The translations under genes were made by a program, and so were the position numbers. 64,000 bases of DNA. Origin: Paludibacter sp. (GTDB taxonomy: Bacteria > Bacteroidota > Bacteroidia > Bacteroidales > Paludibacteraceae). This document shows positions 39,027-48,720 of this stretch, piece by piece (the first letter of the stretch is position 1; the number at the start of each line of letters is the position of its first letter). Under the pieces are notes generated by a model. That model made no database searches and was not told where the DNA came from. It saw only the letters and a program-made list of their open reading frames with translations. The stretch covers positions 61,049-125,048 of the forward strand of contig JAAFGX010000009.1 of assembly GCA_010365115.1 (NCBI GenBank), written 5' to 3'.

Positions 39027-39788
39027 TCATTGAATTTCCAGCATCACTGGACAATGATCAGAATGTATTGCATCGGAAAGTATAGCTGCATTTTTCAACT
39101 GCAATCGTAATGGTTCCGAAACCCAATGGTAATCGATACGCCAGCCGGCATTTCTGAAACGAGCTCCACCTCTATAACTCCACCAACTGTATTGTTCGGC
39201 TCGCTGATCGAAAACTCGAAACGAATCAACCATTCCTGTGGCTTCATATTTATCAAGCCATTCCCGCTCTTCGGGCAAAAAACCAGAAACACCAATTTGT
39301 CTTTCCGGATGATTAATATCAATCGGTTTATGACAAATATTATAATCGCCACAGACAATAAGGTTGGGACGTGTTTTGCGAAGTTCTTCAATAAATAGTC
39401 CGAAAGCAGCTAAAAAATCCATTTTAAAAGCCTGACGTTCATCACCCGAAGAGCCGGAAGGAATGTAAACGCTGATAATTGACAAATCTCCAAAATCTGC
39501 ACGAATAACCCGACCTTCGGCATCGTAACGTGGATGATTCATCCCAATAACTACATTGTCGGGAGCGTTTTTTGTAAGGATAGCCACACCGCTGTACCCT
39601 TTTTTTTGGGCAGAATGAACGTAACTAGTATAACCCAATTCTGCAAAAAGCAGTGTGTCAATCTGATCTGGTTGAGCTTTTGTTTCCTGAAAACAAAGCA
39701 CATCAGGATTTTCAGCTAGTAACCAGTCCTTAAAATTCTTTAATAATGCAGCACGAATGCCGTTTACGTTATAGGATATTATTTTCAT
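39027..39788 (-). CDS. xth: Exodeoxyribonuclease III
   Basis: The enzyme is an AP endonuclease and 3'-repair diesterase in base excision repair. The 253 residues show the catalytic Glu in [16 protein letters not shown], the DYNICH site, and the [11 protein letters not shown]-terminus with the general-base His. Length is normal for the ExoA/Xth branch. The stretch before the gene has a short GTTTCCTC repeat (about 39793-39815). Confidence 0.95.
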   Translation of the reverse strand: MKIISYNVNGIRAALLKNFKDWLLAENPDVLCFQETKAQPDQIDTLLFAELGYTSYVHSAQKKGYSGVAILTKNAPDNVVIGMNHPRYDAEGRVIRADFGDLSIISVYIPSGSSGDERQAFKMDFLAAFGLFIEELRKTRPNLIVCGDYNICHKPIDINHPERQIGVSGFLPEEREWLDKYEATGMVDSFRVFDQRAEQYSWWSYRGGARFRNAGWRIDYHWVSEPLRLQLKNAAILSDAIHSDHCPVMLEIQ

Positions 39789-39826
39789 TTTTACTCTGGT
39801 TTCCTCGTTTCCTCGTTTCCTAATAA

Positions 39827-40585
39827 CTACTGCTTCACCTTTTTTACTTGTTTGAATAACTCCGATGCGAAAACAAAATTGTTTAAGTGTTCATTATCAA
39901 CATGAAAAATATCATCTTTATTCCCTTGCCATGCTTTAATGCCTTTTTCGATAAAAATAATATTTTCACCAATTTCCATTACCGAGTTCATATCGTGAGA
40001 ATTAATGATAGTAGTAATATCAAACTCGTGCGTAATATCTGAAACTAGTTGATCGATAATCAACGAAGTTTTCGGATCGAGACCTGAATTTGGTTCGTCA
40101 CAAAATAAATACTTGGGTTGTAAGGCAATGGCTCGAGCTATCGCCACACGTTTTTGCATACCACCGCTGATTTCGGAAGGTGCCAGATCAAACGCTTTTT
40201 CTTCCAGATTGACGTGTTTCAAGCAGAAACGTGCCCGCTCAATCATTTCTTCTTTTGAAGTTTCTGAAAACATTTCGAGCGGATACATTACATTTTCCAA
40301 CACGCTTAAAGAATCGAAAAGAGCTGAACCCTGAAATAACATGCCTACCTCACGACGCAAAATCCTAATTTTCTTCATGTACATGTCTGGCAAATTGCGT
40401 CCGTCGTATTCTATACTACCGCTATCTATTCGGTGCAGACCAATTATACTTTTCATCAAAACCGTTTTTCCTGAACCACTGCCACCAATAATCATATTGG
40501 TCTTTCCTGTTTCGAAAACTGCCGAAATATCTTTCAGAACGTGATTGCTCTCGAACGATTTATTTACATTTTTGACTTCAATCAT
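39827..40585 (-). CDS. mlaF: ABC transporter ATP-binding protein, MlaF-like
   Basis: The product is the ATPase of a phospholipid/lipid transport ABC system (Mla/MCE type). The 252 residues have Walker A GGSGSGKT, signature ISGGMQKR, Walker [13 protein letters not shown] and the His switch NSHD. The ATG at 40585 is chosen: upstream residues in the frame come only from a 9-bp tandem repeat (40591-40626). The cognate permease mlaE lies directly upstream. The MCE-domain lipoprotein (MlaD) that normally follows is not adjacent here. Confidence 0.9.
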   Translation of the reverse strand: MIEVKNVNKSFESNHVLKDISAVFETGKTNMIIGGSGSGKTVLMKSIIGLHRIDSGSIEYDGRNLPDMYMKKIRILRREVGMLFQGSALFDSLSVLENVMYPLEMFSETSKEEMIERARFCLKHVNLEEKAFDLAPSEISGGMQKRVAIARAIALQPKYLFCDEPNSGLDPKTSLIIDQLVSDITHEFDITTIINSHDMNSVMEIGENIIFIEKGIKAWQGNKDDIFHVDNEHLNNFVFASELFKQVKKVKQ

Positions 40586-40590
40586 TATTA

Positions 40591-40626
40591 GTTTGTAAAG
40601 TTTGTAAAGTTCATAAAGTTCATAAA
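40591..40626. repeat. Four 9-bp tandem repeats before mlaF
   Basis: Two GTTTGTAAA and two GTTCATAAA units, ending 5 bases from the mlaF start codon. A related array lies at 57328. Confidence 0.9.
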
Positions 40627-40697
40627 GTAAGTTAATCAACTCAGTACCAAATCATCACATTTCTTGAAACTTACTTTTTGCCTTTTACTACTTTTAT

Positions 40698-41438
40698 TTA
40701 ATTAAGCATTAAATTCGTAATTAATAAATTAAAAAACAATATCAGGATGCTACCGTTTACAACAGCATTGGTGCTTGATTTTCCTACATCGAGTGCTCCA
40801 CCATACGAATAATAACCATAAAAAGCAGCTACCGAAGATATTATAAAAGCAAATGCCAATGATTTTACGATGGAATAAAAGACATAATACGGTATAAAAG
40901 CGTACTGAATTCCTACCATATAATCAGCAGTTGTAATAACATCTGTAAAAAGCCCCACACAATATCCTCCAAACAGCCCCACAGCCATGCTAAAGATGAC
41001 CAAAAAAGGCATCATTACCACAAAAGCAACTATTTTTGGAAGAATCAGATAATTAGCCGAGTTTACACCCATAATTTCCAGCGCATCTATTTGTTCGGTA
41101 ATGCGCATGGTGCCAATTTCGGAAGCAATGTTTGATCCTACTTTTCCGGCAAGAATCAAACACATAATAGTAGATGAGAATTCAAGCAATAAGGTATCGC
41201 GGGTAACCAGTCCGGTGCTGTAGGTTGGTAACAAAGGATTCTCGGTATTCAGTTTGGTTTGAATGGTCATAATGGCTCCGATAAAAACCGAAATGATAAT
41301 TACAATGGGTAATGATTGTAATCCAAGTTTTTCTAACTCTTTAGGAAATTGACGAAAAAACATTCTCCAACGGTCGGGAAGTACAAAAACCCGCCTCATC
41401 AATAAAAAATACTTTCCTGTATCCTGAAATATATTCAT
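40698..41438 (-). CDS. mlaE: ABC transporter permease, MlaE family
   Basis: This 246-residue membrane permease of a lipid transport system has about five to six helices. The family core is visible in SEIGTMRITEQIDALEIMGVN and the preceding SNIASE. It lies 112 bases upstream of mlaF. The gap contains the 9-bp repeats, so the two may still form one operon. The expected role is retrograde or anterograde phospholipid movement between inner membrane and a periplasmic MCE carrier. Confidence 0.9.
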   Translation of the reverse strand: MNIFQDTGKYFLLMRRVFVLPDRWRMFFRQFPKELEKLGLQSLPIVIIISVFIGAIMTIQTKLNTENPLLPTYSTGLVTRDTLLLEFSSTIMCLILAGKVGSNIASEIGTMRITEQIDALEIMGVNSANYLILPKIVAFVVMMPFLVIFSMAVGLFGGYCVGLFTDVITTADYMVGIQYAFIPYYVFYSIVKSLAFAFIISSVAAFYGYYSYGGALDVGKSSTNAVVNGSILILFFNLLITNLMLN

Positions 41439-41503
41439 AACTGTTTATCATTTAAATAATAATTACAATTAGTCGGAAAAATCAACTTTCCGACTTAAGA
41501 GTG

Positions 41504-41511
41504 CAAATATA
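41504..41511 (-). promoter_or_regulatory. -7 box of mlaE-mlaF
   Basis: Minus-strand TATATTTG, 65 bases before the mlaE start. Confidence 0.5.
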
Positions 41512-41612
41512 CTCTTTTTTTGATTATGGCTAAAACATTTATAAATTTGTTAATACCTATTCAACTTATTAAATTATAAGCATCCGTTTAACTTTAAAAA
41601 GAAGTAACCAAT

Positions 41613-43265
41613 TTATTTTTTGTTCAGTATTTTCGAATAACCATTTTCTGGTTTCAAAATCTCCAATGCAACTTTCAAATTTTTATCTGAACGCAGAGAA
41701 TACTGAATTTCACCCTTTTGGAAATAATAGCGTTTTATAATTTCAAGGCTCAATAGATCAATAACCTCGGTTTTATTATCTTCAATATTTTTAATAATAT
41801 CCGGAGTTAATTTGGATTTCAGAGCGGCAAATTCATCTTTTGCACGGTTATCCAATCCTTCTAATTTTGCCATGTCCATTAGTTCGTTATAAAATTTTTC
41901 AGTTTGCGAAGTGTAGGTGAATTTTTTCTCCGTTAAATAATCGGTAAATGACTTAAAATCTTCATCCGTTAAAACAAACTCTGCTGGCGAAGCAATAGTA
42001 GGATGTGCTAGTACATATTTTGTTGCAAAATCGAAATATAAATTCTGTGCGTAAATATAATAAGCAATGTTCAATTTTCGTTCGTCTGTTGTAGTGGTGT
42101 CGGGGATAATGCCACCTCCATCGCGCACTTTGCGTCCGTTACGGGTTGAAAATTCATTTGTCAGGCTATCCGGCACTCTACCCACACTTCCATCTTCGTT
42201 GCGATGACTATAATCTATTGCTTGAATGCATCTTCCACTAGGAATGTAATACTTGGCTGTGGTCACTTTTAAATGACCACCAAATCCAACCGGACGGATA
42301 TTCTGCACCAACCCTTTACCAAAAGTGCGTTCGCCAACAATAACCGCTCTGTCGAGATCTTGAAATGCTCCAGCAAGAATTTCAGAAGCCGAAGCCGACG
42401 ATCTGTTAGCAAGAACAACTAGTTTTAAATTAGGGAAAATAGGTTCTGTTGGAGTTTTATACTTTCTATCGGCATCTTTGTTTTTCCCTTTTGTATTAAC
42501 TACTTCTGTTCCTTTTGGAACAAAAAAACCGACTATTTTTACGGCTTCATCTATTATTCCACCACCATTATTACGAATGTCAAATACCAACGATTCTATT
42601 TGATGTTTTTTTATCAAGTCTGCAATAGCACTTTTCACCTCAATGGCAGCACGATCTGTGAATTCGTTGAGTAAAATGTAACCTGTTTTATCACTAACAA
42701 GGGCTGAATATCCAACCGGATTAACCTGAATTTTTTCTCTTAAAAACGTCTTTTCAACTAATTTTTTCTCGCCTAAGCGTTCAAGTTTTAATTTAATGCT
42801 CGTATTGGGAGTTCCTTTTAATCGCGAACTAACTTCGCTCACTGACAATCCGGTCACTTTTTGTCCATCCACTTCCATAATAATATCACCAGCACGTACA
42901 TCGTTTCGCTGAGCCGGCATACCTTCGTAAGGTTCGGATACAATGATATTTTTATCCTTTTTCATAATCATTGCCCCGATTCCCGCATATTCCCCCGTTG
43001 TCATAAATTTGAGATCATCCGTTTCTTCCTCAGGCAAGTAAACGGTGTACGGATCGAGTTTGTTAAGCATATTATCAATCGTTGTCTTCATCATTTTATC
43101 GTAGCTAAGCGTATCTACGTAAAACATATCAAGTTCCCGAAAAAGCGAATTGAAAATGGATAGATTTTTACTTATTCGAAAACTGCGAACTTCAACTGGT
43201 GAGACTGCAAATCCAAGCGAATTTATACAAAAAACAAAAAGAATGATTTGAATAATTTTTTTCAT
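41613..43265 (-). CDS. Periplasmic C-terminal processing protease (S41 family)
   Basis: This 550-residue protein has a signal peptide (about 1-20). A PDZ domain (about 90-165: GIGAMIMKKDKNIIVSEPYEGMPA ... GDIIMEVDGQKV) is followed by an S41 peptidase core with the catalytic Ser in NRSSASASEI and Lys in GERTFGKGLV. The C-terminal 150 residues have no assigned family. CtpA/Prc-type enzymes cut C-terminal tails or peptidoglycan hydrolases in the periplasm. It overlaps no gene; coaD lies 66 bases upstream, so a shared transcript is possible. Confidence 0.92.
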   Translation of the reverse strand: MKKIIQIILFVFCINSLGFAVSPVEVRSFRISKNLSIFNSLFRELDMFYVDTLSYDKMMKTTIDNMLNKLDPYTVYLPEEETDDLKFMTTGEYAGIGAMIMKKDKNIIVSEPYEGMPAQRNDVRAGDIIMEVDGQKVTGLSVSEVSSRLKGTPNTSIKLKLERLGEKKLVEKTFLREKIQVNPVGYSALVSDKTGYILLNEFTDRAAIEVKSAIADLIKKHQIESLVFDIRNNGGGIIDEAVKIVGFFVPKGTEVVNTKGKNKDADRKYKTPTEPIFPNLKLVVLANRSSASASEILAGAFQDLDRAVIVGERTFGKGLVQNIRPVGFGGHLKVTTAKYYIPSGRCIQAIDYSHRNEDGSVGRVPDSLTNEFSTRNGRKVRDGGGIIPDTTTTDERKLNIAYYIYAQNLYFDFATKYVLAHPTIASPAEFVLTDEDFKSFTDYLTEKKFTYTSQTEKFYNELMDMAKLEGLDNRAKDEFAALKSKLTPDIIKNIEDNKTEVIDLLSLEIIKRYYFQKGEIQYSLRSDKNLKVALEILKPENGYSKILNKK

Positions 43266-43331
43266 AAATGGTTCCTTTGATTGAAAACTTTTGACTGGCT
43301 ACTAAACAGATATAGATATATTGATAATTAA

Positions 43332-43784
43332 TTATAAAGTTACATTTGGAGGCAAAAAAGAGGAAATATCTTTACCGTACGAAATTAAATCGCGTGCCAC
43401 GGTTGAAGATATAAATGAATATTCCGATTCTGTAAATAGAATAACAGTTTCCACTCCAGTTAGTTTGCGGTTAGTATCGGCAATGGTTCGTTCGTATTCA
43501 AAATCGCCAACAGACCGAAGTCCGCGCAGCACAAATCCGGCATTTACTAGTAATGCAAAGTCAACTGTAAGACTATCATACGATTGTATTTTTACTCGTA
43601 GGTCATTTTCGAATGCCTGTTGTATAATTTGCACTCGTTTTTCAATACTGAAAAGTGTTTTCTTTGCAGGGTTCACTCCAATCCCGATGATGATTTCGTC
43701 GAATAGACTAAGTCCGCGCTGTACAATAGAATAATGACCTATAGTAAATGGATCGAAAGTACCGGGGAATATTGCTCTTTTCAT
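43332..43784 (-). CDS. coaD: Pantetheine-phosphate adenylyltransferase
   Basis: CoaD adenylates 4'-phosphopantetheine to dephospho-CoA, the penultimate step of CoA synthesis. The 150 residues show the nucleotidyltransferase motif GTFDPFTIGHYS, the substrate loop KKTLFSIEKR and ISSTVARDLI near the C-terminus. Length is normal. Confidence 0.95.
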   Translation of the reverse strand: MKRAIFPGTFDPFTIGHYSIVQRGLSLFDEIIIGIGVNPAKKTLFSIEKRVQIIQQAFENDLRVKIQSYDSLTVDFALLVNAGFVLRGLRSVGDFEYERTIADTNRKLTGVETVILFTESEYSFISSTVARDLISYGKDISSFLPPNVTL

Positions 43785-43927
43785 AATGAATTCTCGTTTT
43801 GGTTCAATTTTTGTAAAATCAACTAACTCAGAAAATAATTATCGGGTTTCTGCGTTTTTGTAGAATTAGTCAACACTGTTTTTTGATAATCTTACACTTA
43901 AAATTCAAAATAACACATAAAAGACTA

Positions 43928-43935
43928 CAAAGATA
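43928..43935 (-). promoter_or_regulatory. Possible -7 box of coaD
   Basis: Minus-strand TATCTTTG, with a rather long leader (about 140 bases) to the coaD ATG. Confidence 0.4.
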
Positions 43936-44019
43936 GAAAAATTTAATCTTGAGTATTAAAAACGGATGGATAAGTATACTTTTTTAATTAATTTCTGTAC
44001 TTATTTACAACCAACGTAT

Positions 44020-44027
44020 TATCTTTG
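44020..44027 (+). promoter_or_regulatory. -7 box that sets the lytic transglycosylase start
   Basis: TATCTTTG lies inside the longest open frame (which begins at 43966), so translation must begin downstream, at the ATG at 44065. Confidence 0.65.
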
Positions 44028-44064
44028 CAAGTATAAGTTATTGAAAATTAAATATAAAAATAAT

Positions 44065-44988
44065 ATGAACATACGAAAACTGATAGGAGTTACGTTGATA
44101 CTGTGGGGATGTACTTTGCAATTTGTTTTTTCTATTCAGCCGGTTTTTTCATTACCTATTCCAGCAAAAGTAGAATTTGCAGGACAAACTATTTCGTTGG
44201 AACGGTATGATATGCGCGAGAGATTTGATAAAGAACAAATAATTATTGCCTACAATCATTCCAATACCTTATTGCAAATAAAAAGAGCGAACCGGTATTT
44301 TCCGGTGATTGAACCCATTTTGAAGCGAAATGGAATTCCTGATGATTTAAAATATCTGGCTGTGATTGAAAGCAATCTCGATCCCAGAGCCATTTCGGGG
44401 GCACAAGCAGCTGGACTTTGGCAGTTTATGCCCAAAACAGCTCAACAATTTGGTTTGGAAGTAACCGATGAAGTGGATGAACGGTATCATATCGAAAAAG
44501 CAACCGAAGCAGCTTGCACCTATTTTAAAAGTGCATATAATAAATACAAAAACTGGATTACTGTAGCCGCTTCCTATAATGCGGGCATGGGCAGAATTTC
44601 CGATGAACAAGACAAGCAAAAAGTGGATGAAGCTTTCGATATGTTGCTGTCGAATGAAAGTAGTCGATATATTTTTAGATTAATTGCAATGAAACGGTTT
44701 ATGGAAAACCCAAAAGCTTTTGGGTATTCATTGCAACGCGAACATTTTTATCCAAAAATCAGAACCACTGAAATAGAAGTAAAAGATTCTGTAAGTGACT
44801 GGACCATTTGGGCTAATAAATATGGAATCAGCTATTCCCAACTTAAAGATTTTAATATCTGGTTACGCGATCGCAAGTTGACAAATCCAACAAAAAAAAC
44901 GTATAAGATTCAACTTCCCGATAAAGCAGATTTATTATTTAATAGTTCAAATATCATCATTCATAATCCTTTGTGGATTGAAATTTAA
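44065..44988 (+). CDS. Membrane-bound lytic transglycosylase (SLT fold)
   Basis: These enzymes cleave peptidoglycan glycan strands. With the start at 44065 the protein has 307 residues and a signal peptide (MNIRKLIGVTLILWG ... VFS). The SLT domain carries the catalytic Glu in YLAVIESNLDPRAIS and the motif AAGLWQFMPKTAQQFGLEV, then AASYNAGMGRI. The C-terminal 70 residues (DWTIWANKYGISYSQLKDFNIWL) look like a degenerate LysM-type wall-binding repeat. It resembles the catalytic half of MltD, but with a much shorter tail. Confidence 0.85.
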   Translation: MNIRKLIGVTLILWGCTLQFVFSIQPVFSLPIPAKVEFAGQTISLERYDMRERFDKEQIIIAYNHSNTLLQIKRANRYFPVIEPILKRNGIPDDLKYLAVIESNLDPRAISGAQAAGLWQFMPKTAQQFGLEVTDEVDERYHIEKATEAACTYFKSAYNKYKNWITVAASYNAGMGRISDEQDKQKVDEAFDMLLSNESSRYIFRLIAMKRFMENPKAFGYSLQREHFYPKIRTTEIEVKDSVSDWTIWANKYGISYSQLKDFNIWLRDRKLTNPTKKTYKIQLPDKADLLFNSSNIIIHNPLWIEI

Positions 44989-45039
44989 TTAAATATATAA
45001 AATAAAACGCATTTTTTTTAATTCTAAAATAAAAAGGTT

Positions 45040-45705
45040 ATGAAAAAAATTCTTATTGTAGCAGTACTTCTGCTCTCTTTTTCCTTTGCCAAAGCTCAAC
45101 TGAATTTTGGAATTAAAGCGGGCTATAATTCTTCGCTTTCCCTAAGTAATGCCAGCTCGTTGACAAATGGAGGCTACGATTTAAAATCCGTTCAGGCTGA
45201 AATATGGAATAATTTTCATGCCGGTTTTTTTGCTAGAGTGGGTTTTGGAAATATGATCTATTTTCAACCGGAGTTATTATACTCTATTCAGAAAAGAAAT
45301 TATCAGGTTTCTTTTGAGGATGCCGTTGCCGGAAATATAACACTCGATAAATTTGCAAATATCAGTACGGTGGACGTGCCATTATTAGTTGGAGTTAAAT
45401 TACTGGATTTAAAAGTTGCCAATGTTAGGGCTTTTGCAGGACCAAAATTAAGGTTCAATAATGGCTCATCACTCGAGTTTGACAAAGTCTCAGGTGGTAA
45501 TTTCAACATGTCAACAATCAAAAAGGACATTAAAGATGCTCAACTTGGTCTTGAAATTGGAGCAGGAATTGATGTGTTAATGTTGGCATTGGATGTTCGT
45601 TATAATTTAATTGGTGATATGTACACCACTAAAATTGGAGATGTCAACTTACAGAACTTGCCTTCTAATACTTTCGTAATTTCATTAGGTTGGAAAATAT
45701 TTTAA
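45040..45705 (+). CDS. Outer-membrane beta-barrel protein, PorT-family fold
   Basis: The 221 residues have a signal peptide ending KAQ (about 19). The mature part shows amphipathic strands typical of an 8-10-strand barrel (LNFGIKAGYNSSLS, FARVGFGNMIYFQPELLYS, LLVGVKLLDL, ALDVRYNLIGDM) and ends in an aromatic residue, as barrel proteins do. This is the generic 'PorT family' fold; it need not be the PorT component of T9SS. Function is unknown. Confidence 0.75.
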   Translation: MKKILIVAVLLLSFSFAKAQLNFGIKAGYNSSLSLSNASSLTNGGYDLKSVQAEIWNNFHAGFFARVGFGNMIYFQPELLYSIQKRNYQVSFEDAVAGNITLDKFANISTVDVPLLVGVKLLDLKVANVRAFAGPKLRFNNGSSLEFDKVSGGNFNMSTIKKDIKDAQLGLEIGAGIDVLMLALDVRYNLIGDMYTTKIGDVNLQNLPSNTFVISLGWKIF

Positions 45706-45726
45706 TACTCTTACTGATTTTACATT

Positions 45727-45763
45727 AAAACGCCTGCTTATCAAAAGAAAAGCAGGCGTTTTT
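45727..45763. terminator. Shared terminator between the barrel gene and cyclophilin gene
   Basis: Stem AAAACGCCTGCTT / AAGCAGGCGTTTTT between convergent genes, U-tailed both ways. Confidence 0.85.
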
Positions 45764-45822
45764 AATTCAATCATTTATTCCAATATTGTGAGAATTTGAA
45801 ATTTAAGAACTTAATTATTAGA

Positions 45823-46266
45823 TTAATCTTGTTCTTCCACCACTTCCATTTTTTCTATTTTGTCCCCTTGGCTTATCAAGTCTATCACATCTATCCCTTC
45901 AATTACTTTTCCGAAGCAGGTGTGTTTGCGGTCGAGATGCGAAGTGTTTCTACGACTGTGGCAGATAAAAAACTGTGAACCACCGGTATCTTTTCCGGCA
46001 TGTGCCATCGACAATACACCCCTATCGTGATATTGATTATCACCGTCAAGCTCGCATTTAATTTTGTAACCCGGACCTCCGGCACCTGTTCCATCGGGGC
46101 AACCTCCCTGAATCACAAAATCAGGAATAACCCGATGAAAGGTAAGACCATTATAGAAACCTTTTTCTATCAGATCGGTAAAATTCTTCACTGTATTTGG
46201 AGCATCTTTTTCGAAAAGATCTGCCTTCATCACTCCTTTAGCTGTTGTTATAATTACTCTTTTCAT
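45823..46266 (-). CDS. Cyclophilin-type peptidyl-prolyl isomerase
   Basis: This 147-residue cytosolic isomerase catalyses cis-trans isomerisation of Xaa-Pro bonds. The cyclophilin core is visible: [29 protein letters not shown] (catalytic Arg in FHR), [19 protein letters not shown], and [14 protein letters not shown]. The ATG at 46266 is preferred; the frame begins 7 codons earlier. There is no signal peptide, so it acts in the cytoplasm. Confidence 0.93.
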   Translation of the reverse strand: MKRVIITTAKGVMKADLFEKDAPNTVKNFTDLIEKGFYNGLTFHRVIPDFVIQGGCPDGTGAGGPGYKIKCELDGDNQYHDRGVLSMAHAGKDTGGSQFFICHSRRNTSHLDRKHTCFGKVIEGIDVIDLISQGDKIEKMEVVEEQD

Positions 46267-46302
46267 ATTTTTGCGTAGTCGCCACATTGTTTATTTATTT
46301 TT

Positions 46303-46310
46303 CAAATATA
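46303..46310 (-). promoter_or_regulatory. -7 box of the cyclophilin gene
   Basis: Minus-strand TATATTTG, 36 bases upstream of the ATG. Confidence 0.5.
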
Positions 46311-46549
46311 ATATTTAATGCGTAATTTCTCTATAATTTTTTTATTAAAATGGTTTTTAATGATTTTAATTAACGTTTAAGGTGTTTGTTTTATTACTTT
46401 AATTTTGGAAAATAAAATTGGACTGGTAAAATATAAATACTTGGTAAAATTCCATTTGTATTAATCAAATCATAAATCAATACTTGTGATGTATTGTCCA
46501 ACTAATTTCAGTTTATTCTTTTTTAATCCTTCAAATCTCCATTTAATTA
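46311..46549. other. Non-coding AT-rich stretch
   Basis: Nothing is recognised between the cyclophilin promoter and the HExxH remnant. Confidence 0.5.
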
Positions 46550-46693
46550 TTATTTAGGAATAAATCCCACTCGAAATTGTATATGCTGTGTAAACAATTC
46601 TGTAATTGGTAGGGAGTTTTTGTTTGCCATCCACTCATTATACTCCAGATTAAGGTGTGTAGTTTCGTGGAGGATTATTGTATAAATGCAACC
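46550..46693 (-). pseudogene. Possible remnant of a zinc metalloprotein (HExxH fragment)
   Basis: The minus strand stays open for 47 codons with no usable start and contains IILHETTHLNLEYNEWM, a match to the HExxH zinc motif with hydrophobic residues before it. It ends with a stop after GFIPK. No ATG lies upstream before an in-frame stop at 46694-46696. It looks like the C-terminal piece of a decayed peptidase gene, but 47 codons is short and could be chance. No neighbouring frame continues it. Confidence 0.25.
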
Positions 46694-46827
46694 TCAATTG
46701 CTTGTATTTCATGACTATTAATAAAAAAAACAAAAATATCAGTCAACTTATTTTGACAAAAATATCTGTTCTAAAAATTATAGTAATAAATATAAAACGC
46801 AAAGTAATTATTTATTAAAAATATGCT

Positions 46828-46835
46828 TATATTTG
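46828..46835 (+). promoter_or_regulatory. -7 box of the cytochrome c operon
   Basis: TATATTTG, 25 bases before the first ATG of the cluster. Confidence 0.55.
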
Positions 46836-46860
46836 TAAAATATTACTAATAGAGCAAAAT

Positions 46861-47256
46861 ATGAGAAAAATACTTAAAACTGAAATCCTTCATTTCATTT
46901 TGCTAACAGTGATTTCCGCTGGCAGCTTGAGTTGCAAACATGATCCGGATATTTCCACTTCGCCTCAAATTGGGTTTAATGAGATAAAATCAATTATTAA
47001 TAACAAATGCTCTTCATGTCATGGTGTGGCTGGGAGTGAATTATTTTTGATAGATTCTGTCAGGATAATGGAATTTGTTGTGCCATTTCAACCCAACAGC
47101 AGCCTACTTTTTAATACGGTTACCAATACCTATAGCGGAAATTTTATGCCGCCTTCGCCCGAAGTTCCTTTAAACAAAGAACAACGTACAAAGCTCTATA
47201 TGTGGATAATACAAGGTGCCAACCCCAAAAGTATCAGTCTGTCTGGCAATTCATAA
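46861..47256 (+). CDS. Cytochrome c-type lipoprotein 1
   Basis: The 131 residues have a lipoprotein signal (lipobox LSC, Cys25) and one haem-binding CxxCH (C50-SS-C53-H54), with a possible axial Met in the following NFMPPSP. The mature protein is small, without a full class I cytochrome core seen by eye. It is probably an outer-membrane-anchored electron carrier. It begins a five-gene plus-strand cluster with a second cytochrome lipoprotein, a DUF5777 protein, a YceI protein and an OB-fold protein. Confidence 0.8.
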   Translation: MRKILKTEILHFILLTVISAGSLSCKHDPDISTSPQIGFNEIKSIINNKCSSCHGVAGSELFLIDSVRIMEFVVPFQPNSSLLFNTVTNTYSGNFMPPSPEVPLNKEQRTKLYMWIIQGANPKSISLSGNS

Positions 47257-47309
47257 AAATAATTTATGGTTGGGTATCAACAATAAAACAAACATTAAAT
47301 TTCTCCAAA

Positions 47310-47666
47310 ATGAAATCATTTATATACTTATTCTTTCTCTCTGCAATTTTTTCAATCAGTTTATATAGTTGTTATTACGACAAAGAGGAATTGCTTTATC
47401 CAACGCAGGCTGCATGTGACACCACCAATGTAACTTATGCACTTAAAGTTGCGCCAATATTCTCTGCAAACTGTACGAGTTGTCATAATGAATCATCGCC
47501 TGGTGGAGGAATTCAATTACAAAATTATGGAGTTTTAAAAACAAATATCAATCAGTCCTACGATGCTATTGTTAAAGGCAGAATGCCCAAAGATGGAGGC
47601 AAACTAGATGATTGTAGTATTTCCACAGTTCGAATCTGGAAGAATGCCGGTGCTCTCAATAATTAA
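47310..47666 (+). CDS. Cytochrome c-type lipoprotein 2
   Basis: The 118 residues begin at the ATG at 47310, which starts a clear lipoprotein signal (lipobox LYSC, Cys21); the open frame runs upstream to 47202 but overlaps gene 1 and lacks sense. A haem site CTSCH is at 55-59 and a Met-containing GRMPKDGG near the C-terminus is a candidate axial ligand. It pairs with cytochrome 1, and the two may form a short electron-transfer chain at the cell surface. Confidence 0.8.
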   Translation: MKSFIYLFFLSAIFSISLYSCYYDKEELLYPTQAACDTTNVTYALKVAPIFSANCTSCHNESSPGGGIQLQNYGVLKTNINQSYDAIVKGRMPKDGGKLDDCSISTVRIWKNAGALNN

Positions 47667-47718
47667 TATTGTTCAGAAATAATATTAACAATTATAAATC
47701 CAATAAAAACAATATGTT

Positions 47719-48648
47719 ATGAATAAAATGTATAGGTTATCAATGATCATACTTATTTTATTTTCAGCAGTTCCAATTGTACATAGTCAGTCTGATGATT
47801 TGCTTAATATGCTTGACAGTATTACGCCCAGAGAAACACTTTATACCTACGGCACATTCAAATCCACACGTATAGTAAACGGACATTCAATTGAACGTAT
47901 GCCTCAGAGACAATTAGATTTCCGTGTCTCGCATCGATTTGGACTAATTAATCAGGGCTATTATCAGTTTTTTGGTTTAGATCAGGGAAGTACTTTCCTC
48001 TCGTTGGAATATGGAATCAATGATTGGGTTATGGTTGGACTAAACAGGGCCTCACTCGAAAAAACGGCTTCCTGTTTTGCAAAATTCAGCATTCTTCGTC
48101 AGAGTAACGGTGCTAAATTTATGCCGGTTTCAATGAGTTATTTTGTATCAACCAGTTTAAATGGAATGAAATGGACTGACCCAACAAGAACAAATTATTT
48201 TTCTTCGCGACTGAATTATACACAACAATTGCTTATAGGCAGGAAGTTCAACGAACAAATATCATTGCAAATTGCTCCAACATGGATACATCGTAATTTA
48301 GTGCCAACCGCACTGGATAACAACGATTTATTTGCTTTTGGAATGGGTGGCAGGTACAAACTTTCTCGGCGAATTTCGTTTAATGTTGAGTATTATCCCG
48401 TAATCCGTCCAACATGGAATTATGCTGATCCACAATTCAAAAACTGTTTTTCGGTAGGATTTGATATTGAAACCGGCGGTCATGTATTCCAGTTATTGCT
48501 TTCGAATTCGCAGGGAATGATTGAAAAATCTTTTATTGGAGAAACTACTGGCAATTGGTTCAATGGCGATATGCATCTAGGCTTCAATATTTCACGTGTA
48601 TTTTCATTTAAAAAAGACAAGGACAAAAAAATAATCACAAACATTTGA
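47719..48648 (+). CDS. Beta-barrel protein resembling DUF5777
   Basis: The 309 residues start with a signal peptide (about 4-24, ending VHSQ). The mature part has many amphipathic strands (RQLDFRVSHRFGLINQG, GSTFLSLEYGINDWVMVGLNRAS, YKLSRRISFNVEYYPVIRP) and a C-terminal Phe-rich strand, a DUF5777-type outer-membrane barrel. DUF5777 genes often accompany YceI and cytochrome genes in Bacteroidota, as here. Role unknown; the context suggests redox or electron transfer at the outer membrane. Confidence 0.75.
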   Translation: MNKMYRLSMIILILFSAVPIVHSQSDDLLNMLDSITPRETLYTYGTFKSTRIVNGHSIERMPQRQLDFRVSHRFGLINQGYYQFFGLDQGSTFLSLEYGINDWVMVGLNRASLEKTASCFAKFSILRQSNGAKFMPVSMSYFVSTSLNGMKWTDPTRTNYFSSRLNYTQQLLIGRKFNEQISLQIAPTWIHRNLVPTALDNNDLFAFGMGGRYKLSRRISFNVEYYPVIRPTWNYADPQFKNCFSVGFDIETGGHVFQLLLSNSQGMIEKSFIGETTGNWFNGDMHLGFNISRVFSFKKDKDKKIITNI

Positions 48649-48720
48649 TTGCTTATTCTTGTTTAAAGTATTTACTAAGATTCAAATTCATTAAGTACTA
48701 ACAAATTAAAACCTATTCAA

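Noticed and set aside
40591-40626. 9-bp repeats as an origin or iteron array
   Set aside because: Two short AT-rich arrays without DnaA boxes or a Rep gene; no support for an origin.
40586-40639. Longer N-terminus of mlaF
   Set aside because: The extra residues are read from the 9-bp tandem repeat.
43966-44064. Longer N-terminus of the lytic transglycosylase
   Set aside because: A promoter -7 box lies inside it, and the ATG at 44065 gives a proper signal peptide.
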